DNA from: Craspedostauros australis
Taxonomy: Eukaryota; Bacillariophyta; Bacillariophyceae; Mastogloiales; Achnanthaceae
Direction of reading: 5' to 3'
Length of the DNA: 64,000 bases
Assembly (NCBI GenBank): GCA_026770025.1
Contig: JAMXDE010000029.1
Coordinates: forward strand, 248,001 to 312,000
This document shows, piece by piece, positions 10,401-20,423 of this stretch. The notes under the pieces were generated by a model. That model made no database searches. It saw only the letters and a list, made by a program, of their open reading frames with translations, and had not been told where the DNA came from. Position numbers and translations under genes: made by a program. The first letter of the stretch is position 1; every line of letters begins with the position of its first letter.

Positions 10401-12904
10401 CTTGTCGCCAGAGACGTCTTTGTTGTCTTGATCCGCGCTGTTCTCGTTGGTGTCGGCATCGTCTGCGTTCGCGGCCGCTTCCAACTCGATGGCAATGGTC
10501 TCTGCTCCCATCTCAGCTGCGTCGCCGGACAGATCAATGATGTCGTTCACATTGAAGCAGCACTTGTAGCTGACTTCGCGACGTCGGTTGACTTCATGGA
10601 TGATTGGCTCGTCGCTGAGCCACGCTGGCACGACCTCGTCGTCGTGTACTTCGTCATCGTTTTTGAAGTGTTGGAAGTGATCAAAGAATGAATCCTTGAT
10701 GTCGTCGGATACCTCCAAGCAGAGCATCATGTCCAGTATAGAGAGCATCATCTCATGGCCACTCTTCTCATGTCTTTCCTTTGCTGTGTTGGCCTGCTTG
10801 TTGGCCGTCTTCTTTTTGTTGAACTTCTTCTTTCGGCACTCTACCTCGCGATGTCCGATAATGCCACAGTAGTGGCACTTTCCGTTGAATCTGCTTCCCT
10901 TGCCTTTGTTGTTTCGGTTTCCGTTCTTTCTGTTGTTGTTGGCGTTTTTCTTGTTGTTTGCCTTCTTCCGTTCGGGACAAATCGCAGATCGATGACCATA
11001 CACACCACAGTTGTGTCAGATTCCCTTGAAGTTGCTGGTGCTCGCAAAGCCAGCGTCGTTAGTCTTCATGCTGCTGTCTTGAAATTCGTCGATGTAGGCC
11101 TTCCCTCCTTGGTTGGTTGTGTATGCTGTGCGAAGCAGTGCTCTGATTGTGTTGATTGTGACGACAGTTGGGTTGAATGTGAGTTGATGTTCGAAGTTGA
11201 CAACTTGTGCTTTGTACTCGGCACTCACTGTGCTGAGGATCTGCACGATCATTGCCTCGTTGCTGATCTTGTGCCCGACGTCTTGAAGGCGGGAGTGCAG
11301 TAGCTTGAGCCATGCGATGTAGACATCTGGACCAGTGTCCTTCTTCATCTTCTCGTTGTTGAACTGCCTCTTGAGCTTGATCTTGGTGGCGGCATCGGAT
11401 GGCTTGTACTTCTCCGTGAGAGGTTTCCACACCTCGTGTGGGTTCCCCTCAGGGAATATGTTGGAGATGCATTGGTTGTTGTATTGGATAGCTTGCTTGC
11501 CTGTACCCTTCTCTGCATCCATCATGAGGATCAGATTGCTGAAGCAGTCGGCTGCCAGCTCGTAGGTCTCCTCCAATACTTCCTTGTCTGCTTCTGTGGC
11601 GGCTCCAATTTTGCTCTTGGTTGGGATCCTTGTCTTCCCCAACATCACATCTCTCGTTCTCTGCGCACGCGTGTACGCCTTTGATTGGGACTCCCAGGCA
11701 TTGTAGTCCTCCTGACTACCACTGAATAGCGGCGCCTTGATGGGTTGCTTGTTCACGTTGGCTGATGTTGCCATGTTACTCCATTGCTTCGTTGATGTTA
11801 CGTGCACGCTCGTGATCTCCGTTTGTTTCTGTGTGATCACTTTTTCAATTTTCGCTCGTGTTTCCGCGGAGATGTCTTTCGTCACAAATTCTCCTCCTCA
11901 TGTTGTCTCACTTTCTCTGCTCTGTTTGGCCGTGCGAATGCTCTTCGCCACACCTGTCTCTTCTTGCTTCATATTTGTGAGAATGCTCTTCTGCACAAGT
12001 TGTAGTCTCGCAAACCGTTCCTTGTTGGTCTCGTCGATCGCGCTTCCTTCTGCGCTAGAGAGGACAGTGGGCGCACCTACTTCCTTCTGTGGTTGAAGTG
12101 GAGTCTCACTTGCACCTTCTTCTTGTTTGATAGTTGGGTTGGACAGAGGGACATCTTTCAATTCCTCTTCCTCACTAATTCAGTGTGCTGCTCTTGAATG
12201 ATGTGGTCTTCTTTGCACGATCTGATCCGCGGGCTCGCCCTGATCTATTGTTTATAAACGTGTTGGAAAGTTCCGTAGACGGATACCTTGCGATCGTGGA
12301 AGACAGTGATGGCTGTTATGATGACAATTGCTATTTCATGACATTGCTCCTCCAATGCTCTTGGTGTCTCTCTCTGACTATGAGTTGGCACACAAGATAC
12401 TCTCTTGCCATTACTCGTATTCTCTCTCTCTCAATATTTCGCGTCCACAACAAGCAATATTTCGTACTCGATATGTGCTCTGTATTCGACACATGCTCAG
12501 CCGTCTTGTCCTCTACTGGCCCACTACTCTGCGAGTATTTGCCAATGTTTTGTCCACACTCCTCCTTGTATATCTACGATCTTGATGTTGCTTGGCCATT
12601 GAATCTTTGCCTTCTTGATCTGATGTGGAGACAGCTGCCAACGTGGTGACATGATGACATCCTGTCAATGTCAGCTGTTGTCTTCCGTGGTCCTTCAGAT
12701 TCCAGATTCCATTGATGATGCAGTGGTCTGGCGAGGGTGTTGTCATTTGAGGTTTAGTTGGGAAACATATCAAGCCTGACTTGATATCACATGTTTTGTT
12801 GATGGATGGACGGACGATGTTCCTTCTGCTCTCATAAATGGTTGTTCACAAATTTCCCCAAAATTTGGTGGTTTTTTGTGTGTCCAAATTCGTGATGTGA
12901 TTTC

Positions 12905-13011
12905 GATCAATCACAGTTCACTATCAACACGAATGTAGTTGCGCCGTCTGTGCATATAGTATAAGAGAACAATGAGTGAGCAATGCACATACACATATGC
13001 ATATTCCAACA
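12905..13011 (-). repeat. Start of the 5' LTR of the Copia fossil
   Basis: Minus-strand sequence starting TGTTGGAATATGCATATG, the classic TGTTGGAAT opening of Copia LTRs. Its first 107 bases match the inverted copy at 7061-7165. The LTR continues leftward to an unresolved boundary before gag (about 12.2 kb). Confidence 0.5.
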
Positions 13012-13470
13012 TTGGTAGCCTCATTCGCAGGGACATCATTGTTGGCAGGAGCCTTAGAAATCCTGGCATCACTGTCTGCAGTGGTGTCAACTGCATCAAG
13101 TGCAGGATCTGGTGGTGGCGCAATGCATGTTGGCAGAGTGATGTCATGGGCACTTGGAACAGTGGTGAAGTGGTGCAGATACATGCGGAACTTGCAGGCC
13201 TGGAAGTTGGCGACCCAATCGTCGTCGCCATCATCTCCACAAGCATGAAATCATGTTCAAAGCTTCCACCTGCCATGGACATGGACGAGATTGCCACATC
13301 AATGCACCAATTGGGAACGGAAGAAGTCATCATCACTGTTGAGCAAATTGTAGAATTCACCGTCAGTGGTAGTCTTGAGGTCATCCCACATGAGGGGAAC
13401 CACGTCCAACTGAGCCACGCAGAGATGAGGGAGGCATCAACAAGAGCATGGCGCTACCATTGTTGAAGCC
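13012..13470 (-). pseudogene. Degraded coding remnant, family unknown
   Basis: The minus strand shows protein-like stretches in more than one frame, such as FYNLLNSDDDFFRSQLVH and CGDDGDDDWVANFQACKF, followed by an Ala/Pro/Asp-rich piece. The acidic DDDFF and DDDW runs look biological rather than random, but no frame is open throughout and I cannot name the family. It directly abuts the retroelement, so it may be another decayed mobile element or a host gene interrupted by the insertion. Confidence 0.25.
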
Positions 13471-14673
13471 ATGATGGAAGGAAGAAGGAAGCAAGAATGG
13501 AGAGCATGGGCAAAGACGTTGAGGGAAGATACTGTGAATACAACGGAATGTGATGTCCCTGAGCACTTGCGAAGAGAGGAAGTAATGATAGATTCACGTA
13601 CACATGAAAAAGCCATCACTTGTCACTATTGTGCGAGTGTGGTGTGTTTGAGATGGTACTAATGGTGGATTTAGAGTATTGGAGATGTGATGATCTAGGT
13701 CTGTGGCAGCCGAGATGCCTCCATCAGCATCTGTCATCATACGGAAGTACGTATGCCAACAAGCGAGTTTGCAAAAGTTGAACACAACAAAGCCAACTAA
13801 AAATACGCAAAAATACTAACTTCGACCAATTCGCGCTGTCATTATTTGTATTTTGGCACATTTCTGACAGCTGCATCATCCAAAACAAAAGAAAATTAAC
13901 AATTATGAACGGTTTCGAACACCTGATGTGACGTCACGTCACAGAATTGCGGGAAGACATCCACGAACAGAGGGGAGGGACGCATCGATGATAAAAGCCT
14001 GTCGGAGCGACACACAGAATGGTATCGCATTCTGCTGTCGTGGTACCTGGCACTGTCAGAGACCAGCGGCGAGGGCGTGAGTTTCGAAGGAAGGAAGAGT
14101 CACTAAAAACAGGCAATTTGGTTACCGCAACCCCCACTTTTGATGACGTCTTTGGTGTCTCAACACATGTCGCAAAAAAGATAAGTGGAAATCATTTCAC
14201 AACGGAGGAATATTATATTCTACAGCTGACTGCAGCCACTACGATAGAGGGTCGTGGCAGAGCTTGCGCTACGTATGTTGTTCGAACATACAAAAGGATG
14301 CATGCTCGCACAGAACGCCTGCGACGACAACTAATGTATTGATAAATTCTAAATATGGATGGGAGAGGATCCTCGGTTGATTGCTGTCTGCGTTCTTTCG
14401 TTCGCTCATACGTGCGCGCGCTCTCCATTTCAATGCGCCGTCTGAAGGTTTTCTCTGCGACGTGCTTGTCTCTGATGGCTGGCTATCTTGGCTGCTTGAT
14501 GTTCCTATGTATCTGTGGCAGTCCAACCATTCACTCCATGCTGCACGGCCCAATGCTGCAGCGGTAACACTTGCCTCGCAACAGCAACAAAAGGAAGGCA
14601 TGGGGACACCGGTTGGTAGATAGCTCCACTCAAGTCACGCCATGATCAAACGTACCAATAGTGCAGAGAGTGC
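13471..14673. other. Spacer without a supported gene
   Basis: Short, scattered open frames only; none has a domain. It includes the presumed 3' flank of the next minus-strand gene. No RNA gene or repeat of note was seen. Confidence 0.4.
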
Positions 14674-16845
14674 TCAAGGTTTTGACTTGGCGGTCACAGA
14701 CTCAAGATACGCTATGGGGTCGCCGATGAAGCTGCGCATCTGGACGGAGACGTCGTCGCCGGCCTGCTTGATGACTTCCTTCAAGTTGGATGTTGCGGAA
14801 GATGCGACGGAGACCGCTTCCGCCACGGTCTGGAGGGACCTGCGGGAGGCCTCCGCTGTGGCTGCCGCATCCTTGATGACACCTTTCGTCGACTCGGTGA
14901 TCTTCTTCAATGATTGCTCGGTGGCTGCCTTGATCTCGTCCAATGCCTTCTCTGCTTTGTCGTAGAAACGCGGAGAGTCGGAGTCTGTTGTGTTATCCTC
15001 GTCTTCGCTCTTGCTCTCAGCATCGGTGTCGTTGTTGGCGTCACCACTTCCGGTGTTCTCTGCGTCATCCACTGCGTCGGGTTCCGCGTTCTCAGACCCT
15101 TGGCACAAAGCATGGAGCTTCCAGCGAGATGATGAGGCGTTCTGCTGGTGCTGGTGCCGCTTCAGGAACTGGCACATATTGTCGTTCCATCTGATATTAG
15201 AGAAACCCCATGTCTCGCTCCAGTGTGACGCGTTGGCTGTGACATTCACTGGAACTCCATTGTCCAGGTCTTCTGCCAAGATATCCCCCTGGAGGCTTGT
15301 TGCAGCGGCAGAGGCAATCATGCACTCGTCGATGCAATCGAAGTCGTACGCGTAGTCACAGGAGCATGCTTGGCTGACGTCGCCACCGTTGTCTTCGGGG
15401 CAGGGGCACTCCCTGCACTCGGCCATGCACCTCTCTTCTTCTGCAGCGGCATCGTCGATCGAGTACTCTGATGGTTGGTACGTCGAAGGATCTGCCGATG
15501 CAGCGATGGCAGGTGTTACGTCGCCAACGCCCTCGGCCATGCCTGGCAGCGCCGATCGGAAGAGGCTCTTGACGGCCGCGATGCGTTGCTTGACGTCCTG
15601 GAGCGCATCTTCCGCGCACGAGCCGAGCTGCACGTCGGCATGGGCCTTGAGCCAGCAGTTGTCGACGATGGTGAGGCCCCTGCTGGCGACGTCCATGGCG
15701 AAGGCGTCGTTCCACTTGGCCTGCTCTTCGAGGTCCTTGCGTTTTCGCTCCTCTTCGAGCCGGAGCTGTTCCTGCTGCTTGACCTCATCCTCGAGGGATT
15801 GCTGGACGAGCTGGAGATTGGTGATTGTGTTCTGGAAGTCTAGCTTGTCGGAGGCCCACTGGCGGTTGCGTCGGGCATAACCTGTGATGGCCGTGATGAG
15901 GAAGGTGGAGAGGTCGTCCTGCTTCTTCTGCGACTCCTCCTTGACGTGCTCCGTGATGGACCGGAGCCTCTGAATCTCGTGCTCGAAGTGCAGACGCTCC
16001 ACCTCTCGCACATGGTTCTGATGGCAGTTGACGGCCGCCAGACCGAGGGCTATCGTGGAGAGGATGCCCACGAGGAGGGCCCAGAGCCTCTGCGTCTTGT
16101 TGAGGTGGTTGATGAGGCCTGAACCTGATCCTGAAGTGGTGTTGTTGTTGCTTGCGTTTCGTCCCTGAGTGCGTCGCAGCTGTCGCAGTTCGTGTTTGGG
16201 CGAGTTTTTGCGAATTCCTCTTGATGCTGAATCTTTTTGTTTGTCGACGTGGAGATTGTCATCTTGATCTCCCGTGCCTTGCTCCTCTTCGTCGCAGTCG
16301 CGACCATCGTCGAGGGACAAGGTGGGCAGATCCGTGGGGATGGACTCGGTGTCCGGCATGGAAAGGTCTATGCTGATGTCGCTGGAGGCATCATCTGCAT
16401 CGATGTCTTCGCCTTCCACAATGAGCTGGCCTCTCCTGAGGATGGAGTCCTGTTCTTCTTCCTCGTCGTCGTCTTCCGTGAGGAAGGATGCCTTGTTGAC
16501 GATCTGGACGTCGATGACCGTATCCGGAAGGCGTGGGTCGCGAAGTTGGTCCTGCGACTGCCCGTCTTGGCCCTGGAGGCTGAGCTGGCCTTGATGTTGA
16601 TCTGGAGCGGTGGGAATCACGCCCGGGTTTGAGATGAAGCCCCACTGACCGCTGTCGCCATGGGTGCTGTTGGAGTTGCTGCTTGCATTGCTGATGTCAC
16701 TGCTGGCAGCAGCGACGGTGTTTGCAGTACGCTGCGTATCCATGGTTGATGTGGTGTCGTGCAGACTCAGTTGCTGGTCTTCGTCCAGAGTGTGTTCCAC
16801 AGTTGTAAACGAGGAATCCGAGCTGTACGTGACTTGTGAGAGCAT
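14674..16845 (-). CDS. Acidic single-pass membrane protein with coiled coil, unknown function
   Basis: Long uninterrupted frame of 723 residues from the first ATG at 16845. Residues 1-250 are acidic and Ser/Asn/Gln-rich (EDDDEEEEQD), probably disordered. A basic patch (KHELRQLRRTQGR) precedes one transmembrane helix at about 254-272 (WALLVGILSTIALGLAAV). Then come coiled coil (about 282-382, with EEERKRKDLEEQAK), a Cys-rich segment (CMAECRECPCPEDN, then CSCDYAYDFDC) and a C-terminal Ala/Lys helical tail (AATEQSLKKITESTKGVIKD). The frame stays open 18 codons before the ATG and encodes a hydrophobic stretch (FALASVAVAAIAA) that looks like a signal peptide but has only a GTG before an upstream stop. 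An unseen upstream exon or an alternative start is possible. Family not recognised; topology suggests an outer face carrying the Cys-rich part. Confidence 0.75.
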   Translation of the reverse strand: MLSQVTYSSDSSFTTVEHTLDEDQQLSLHDTTSTMDTQRTANTVAAASSDISNASSNSNSTHGDSGQWGFISNPGVIPTAPDQHQGQLSLQGQDGQSQDQLRDPRLPDTVIDVQIVNKASFLTEDDDEEEEQDSILRRGQLIVEGEDIDADDASSDISIDLSMPDTESIPTDLPTLSLDDGRDCDEEEQGTGDQDDNLHVDKQKDSASRGIRKNSPKHELRQLRRTQGRNASNNNTTSGSGSGLINHLNKTQRLWALLVGILSTIALGLAAVNCHQNHVREVERLHFEHEIQRLRSITEHVKEESQKKQDDLSTFLITAITGYARRNRQWASDKLDFQNTITNLQLVQQSLEDEVKQQEQLRLEEERKRKDLEEQAKWNDAFAMDVASRGLTIVDNCWLKAHADVQLGSCAEDALQDVKQRIAAVKSLFRSALPGMAEGVGDVTPAIAASADPSTYQPSEYSIDDAAAEEERCMAECRECPCPEDNGGDVSQACSCDYAYDFDCIDECMIASAAATSLQGDILAEDLDNGVPVNVTANASHWSETWGFSNIRWNDNMCQFLKRHQHQQNASSSRWKLHALCQGSENAEPDAVDDAENTGSGDANNDTDAESKSEDEDNTTDSDSPRFYDKAEKALDEIKAATEQSLKKITESTKGVIKDAAATAEASRRSLQTVAEAVSVASSATSNLKEVIKQAGDDVSVQMRSFIGDPIAYLESVTAKSKP

Positions 16846-17399
16846 GGCAGCAATTGCGGCAACAGCGACAGATGCAAGTGCGAATGGAGAGCAGCGCACT
16901 CGTACTTGTGGGACAAATCAAGTGAATGCGGGTGGATGCAATGCAGAGAAACTCGATGCGGGGCTTCGGAAGCGATGCAGCAAGCTCGGGTGCCACGAAG
17001 AAGTCTGTCGCGTTGGACCGCTTTGAGGTTTTGTTCTGCTCTTTCTCTTGGTTCTGATTTCTCCCACCGAGCGTGTTGTGGCCTGTCGTGGCGCGTTTGG
17101 GATCTTCTTTCGCTATTTCTCCCTTCTCGCCTGCTTGCTGTTGCGTTTCGCTGCGGAAGGTTGCCCTTGCCTGCCAAGAGGGCGGCTTGATCGCGAGAGG
17201 TCTGCCTTGAGGAATGGGTGGGACGATGACCGGAAGCAGGAAGGACACGTCTCACGAGAGATCTCCAACGCAACAGAAATGACACAAGGAAGGAACCGAA
17301 GCCTCACTGAAGAAGAAGGCTCGTGATGTATTATAGAATAGAATACGACGTATGTGCTGGTACAAGTACGATCAGAGCGCCAATGTTGATGTAAGCGCT

Positions 17400-17467
17400 A
17401 ATGTTGATGTGGATGTTGATGTGGATGTCAGTGTCAGTGTCAGTGTCGATGTGGATGTGGATGTGGG
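17400..17467 (+). repeat. GATGTG/GTCAGT hexanucleotide repeat
   Basis: About 11 imperfect 6-bp units of the form GATGTN with an internal block of GTCAGT. Period 6 keeps frames open on both strands, which explains the spurious long frames here. Confidence 0.8.
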
Positions 17468-18405
17468 TGCTTCCGGAGATGACGGAGAGGGCGAGGAATG
17501 ACAGAAAAAGAAGGAACGAATTGAGAGTGCGTCCACCACATGGCAGTCCGAATGCCACGATGAAGTTGCCACCAACCCAAACACAAGCACATAACAACGA
17601 CGAGAACAACAACATCATCGACAACAAGAACGACGCAAAGAGAAAACAGAATTTCACGTCAAAATCAGTTTCGTTGTGTTCCGTGTCAACGCCACACGCA
17701 AAACAGAACAAAACATCAACAATGGACTTTCTTAGCTTCAATCTGGCAACAACCGCAGCGGAATCAACACGTGTGCGTGTAAAGCAACCGACACTCTCTG
17801 AGGAAGATCCAGACGCCCACGGACTCCGCGAAACTCTTTCGCTTTTCTTCGCTCCCTCCAATCGTGGGCCTGCCCATTGTTTTCCATCAAATTGTGCTTC
17901 TTGTGGTTCCACGGTACGAGGATCGTGTCTACTCCATGTGCTCTCTGCTCGCTTGTGCGCTATCTGCATCAAAGAGTGGCGGGAGAAGTATGCGAGAGAA
18001 AATAAAGTTAGATGTGTTGAACAAGCTATGGGTATTCGGAAGGAGTTGTCACAGTTACATCCATACGAAGCACATGTATGCATCTGCGGTTGAGAGCCTC
18101 TCACTCTCTGTCCAAAAGACACACCTGCTCTCCTGCATGTTTTTCATTCATTGAATCAACTATTATGATACGGCATGAGTGTACTTGTGTGTCAGCTGAT
18201 TGCTGCGAGAAGTGACACTGACATCTAACGAGGAGTATGCATTTTAGAAGTACGACGTTGCTGTTTCAACAGGGTCCTCTTTGCTTCCACTTTGTGTGAT
18301 GATTCTCAGGAGACTTCCGAATCGCATCTGCCACCGCACATCGTACGTACGCGCAGCACCGAAATGGCGACCTCGCAAGAGGTTCCCGTTCCGGGCTGCA
18401 TTGCA

Positions 18406-18428
18406 TTGAACTGAACTGAACTGAACTC
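18406..18428 (+). repeat. GAACT pentamer repeat at a gene 3' end
   Basis: Four tandem copies of a TGAAC-type pentamer that end directly at the stop codon of the minus-strand gene starting at 20423. Confidence 0.8.
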
Positions 18429-18431
18429 TAC

Positions 18432-20423
18432 CTACATCACCATCAATGCGGGTGGTACCTTGAGGAAGCGCAAGCTCGGGACGCGGTTGATGGGTGCGAC
18501 GATGGACGGAGATGGGATGATGACCTGCGGCGACATGGAGGAGGAGGCGAGCGGCATGATGGCGGGCGGTTGTGATGGGTCGCTTGCTGGGGAGGGAACT
18601 TGCTTCGGTTGCTGTGCCTTCATGGATGGCGGAGTCGTCACGTGCTCGTACAGCGGTGCTTCCGATGCGTGATGGAACTGAGCGCGCAGCATGGTGCAGT
18701 AGAGCATGGATTGAGTCACGGAAAGAGGCCAAGTTGCCACGTCGGTTGGCATGTGCTCGGATGTCTGTCCTTCCATGTTTCGCCATGCGTGCTTCAGCAG
18801 ATGACAGCTCTCGTCATCAAATGCCGTAGGGTACAGCTTGAACAAGACGTACTGCTCAAACCATCCCCTCCACCAATCGCTCTTGTAGGGATTGTCAGCG
18901 ACACTGAACGCCTTGTGGATCGGGGCAAGCGCCTTAGACAGTGGCGGGGGAGCAGGTGGAGAGATTGGTACTTGCAAAGGTGGCGACAAAGGTGGTGACA
19001 GAGGCGGTGACGCGGGAAGTGGATGGAACGATGTAGACTTCTTGTCAATGCTCGATGGGATGTTCACAGAACGGCGATTGCTTGCATGTTGCGGGATGTA
19101 GGAGTGATACTGTCCAATCAAGGTTGGCATCTTCGAAGGCGACGGTTGGGGTGGCATTGGTGGGAGGTGTGATGACCGTGGCAGCCCATTGCCGATGTCG
19201 CTTGCATTGGCTGTGGAAGCGACGGTGACGTTGACGTTGACGTTGCCATCCATCATGGTTGGTGAGTCCCACGGATGCGGGGCATCAGGAGTCCAAGAAG
19301 GCTTGGTGATCACAGTGGGGAGCTTGATGTTATTCACCTGATGAGAGCACCAATTGAGCGACCTGCGGACGAGCGTGGAAAGGAACATGAAGGCCAAGAC
19401 TTTGTTGGCGACTGGATTTTGGAGCATCCACAGGATGATCTTGATGGAAGTTGCGAGGACGCAGACGACCACCTCGATCCACGAAATGGACGTTGGTTGT
19501 GGGGGAGCTGTGCCTTCATCTGCCGGACTGGTTGATGAAAGATCTCCTTCTTTTTCTTGTTCTCTTGAGAATGTGACGTTGGTTGATCTTTTCAAGTCAG
19601 AAACCTCAGCCTCATCCATCATTTCATTGCCGTTTTCGTTTTCGTGTTCATTTTCCTGCTTGACTTCATCAATATCAACATCAATGTCAATGTCAATGTC
19701 AACGCCATCATTATCTTCGTCGTGGTCTGGGCTGTCAAGACGGTCTTCCTCTTGGATGTCATCTTTCTCACTGGTATCATCGTTGCAACTGCCCTCTGTG
19801 CCCTCATCGTCGGTCTCCTCGGTACCATCGATGCCATCGGTGTTGTCAACGTCGTCGGTCAACTGAGGACCATCACGATCAGTTGCATCGCTGTTGTCGA
19901 TCGATACGGACACAACAACCTGCACAGCATCAGTATCCTCACAAATAGCTGCGTTGACTTGAGCGCTGGAATGGACGTTGGCATTGATGTTCACAGCGTT
20001 GATCGGATCTGCGTTGGGCGTTGTCTGCATGGCTGTGATTTCATCGGTCACAGCATTGGCTTGGGCAATTCGTGGATGGTGTTCCTTTGCATCAGCGACT
20101 TTGTCATCTTGGATGACGCACCAATCATCGGATTGCACAGAACCCGATGCGCTGCTCAGCTCGTCGTCCTGCGCTATGATTTGTTCTGCTCCTGCCTCAC
20201 TGTCATAGTTGATCTTTGTGATGTTACTGTTGGTTTCAGTCTTGTTGCTGCGTTTGACAACACAGTCGACAGGCATTTGGACATGGTCCGCACTGCTACC
20301 GGCAGTAATGAGGGACCCATCATCACTGTTGCCCATTGAATGGCTGATCGAGGAGTCGCCATTGCTCTCACAGGTGGATGTTCCCGTGGAGCAATGCGTC
20401 CAATCATCATCCATGACAGACAT
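18432..20423 (-). CDS. Acidic membrane-hairpin protein with LIR-like motifs, unknown function
   Basis: Uninterrupted 663-residue frame from the ATG at 20423. Residues 1-310 are strongly acidic and low-complexity, including VDIDIDIDVDIDEV (about 241-254) and a Lys/Glu/Asn run. Two close hydrophobic segments (about 313-334 and 339-352, with a short QNPVANK link) look like a membrane hairpin. The rest is Pro/Ser-rich (LPPMPPQPSPSK; PASPPLSPPLSPPL), with a Trp-rich segment (SDWWRGWFEQYVLFKLYP, about 520-537) that may fold. Near the N-terminus, DDDWTHC and SDDWCVI resemble the Atg8-binding LIR core (acidic-W-x-x-L/I/V). LIR plus a hairpin is the layout of ER-phagy receptors in other eukaryotes, but I recognise no family, so that role is conjecture. 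The next gene leftward (14674) is also acidic and membrane-bound, on the same strand. Confidence 0.7.
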   Translation of the reverse strand: MSVMDDDWTHCSTGTSTCESNGDSSISHSMGNSDDGSLITAGSSADHVQMPVDCVVKRSNKTETNSNITKINYDSEAGAEQIIAQDDELSSASGSVQSDDWCVIQDDKVADAKEHHPRIAQANAVTDEITAMQTTPNADPINAVNINANVHSSAQVNAAICEDTDAVQVVVSVSIDNSDATDRDGPQLTDDVDNTDGIDGTEETDDEGTEGSCNDDTSEKDDIQEEDRLDSPDHDEDNDGVDIDIDIDVDIDEVKQENEHENENGNEMMDEAEVSDLKRSTNVTFSREQEKEGDLSSTSPADEGTAPPQPTSISWIEVVVCVLATSIKIILWMLQNPVANKVLAFMFLSTLVRRSLNWCSHQVNNIKLPTVITKPSWTPDAPHPWDSPTMMDGNVNVNVTVASTANASDIGNGLPRSSHLPPMPPQPSPSKMPTLIGQYHSYIPQHASNRRSVNIPSSIDKKSTSFHPLPASPPLSPPLSPPLQVPISPPAPPPLSKALAPIHKAFSVADNPYKSDWWRGWFEQYVLFKLYPTAFDDESCHLLKHAWRNMEGQTSEHMPTDVATWPLSVTQSMLYCTMLRAQFHHASEAPLYEHVTTPPSMKAQQPKQVPSPASDPSQPPAIMPLASSSMSPQVIIPSPSIVAPINRVPSLRFLKVPPALMVM

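Larger units (their letters stand above)
6363..13011 (-). mobile_element. Broken Ty1/Copia LTR retrotransposon (fossil), with nested material
   Basis: Old Ty1/Copia-type element read on the minus strand. Parts recognised by short motifs: the start of a 5' LTR at 13011 (TGTTGGAAT); gag at about 11.0-12.2 kb; a CCHC zinc knuckle (CHYCGIIGHREVEC) near 10.86 kb; the aspartic protease motif WLADSGASCHIV near 9.7 kb; integrase pieces at about 8.5-9.4 kb; an acidic linker at 7.8-8.4 kb; the first part of reverse transcriptase at about 7.45-7.76 kb; and the end of RNase H (YKDNQGA and a HIDI motif) at about 6.8-7.03 kb. A purine tract CATGGGGG (6639-6646) abuts the start of a diverged 3' LTR. Order protease-integrase-RT identifies Copia. 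It is broken, with roughly half a dozen frame breaks, and most of the RT/RNase H region is absent. About 400 bases of other sequence sit there instead. Candidate 5-bp flanking duplication TTGGT. Diverged LTR starts suggest considerable age. The inner end of the 5' LTR and the primer-binding site were not located. Confidence 0.85.
16846..18431. other. Spacer between two minus-strand membrane-protein genes
   Basis: It holds the presumed promoter and leader of the 14674 gene, a hexanucleotide repeat and a pentamer repeat next to the 18432 gene. Two long opposing frames (about 17.33-18.12 kb) are repeat-driven and show no domain, so I do not call a gene. An upstream exon of the 14674 gene could lie here. 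Confidence 0.35.

Noticed and set aside
12218-12250. Primer-binding site of the Copia fossil
   Set aside because: The GATCTGATCC region weakly recalls an initiator-tRNA site, but the match is too poor and the LTR inner end is unresolved.
12185-12649. 154-codon plus-strand frame in the 5' LTR/leader region of the Copia fossil
   Set aside because: It lies antisense within the retroelement's non-coding end and has no domain.
17331-18122. Two opposing frames of more than 230 codons
   Set aside because: Both are kept open by the period-6 repeat at 17400-17467 and have no domain or convincing start.
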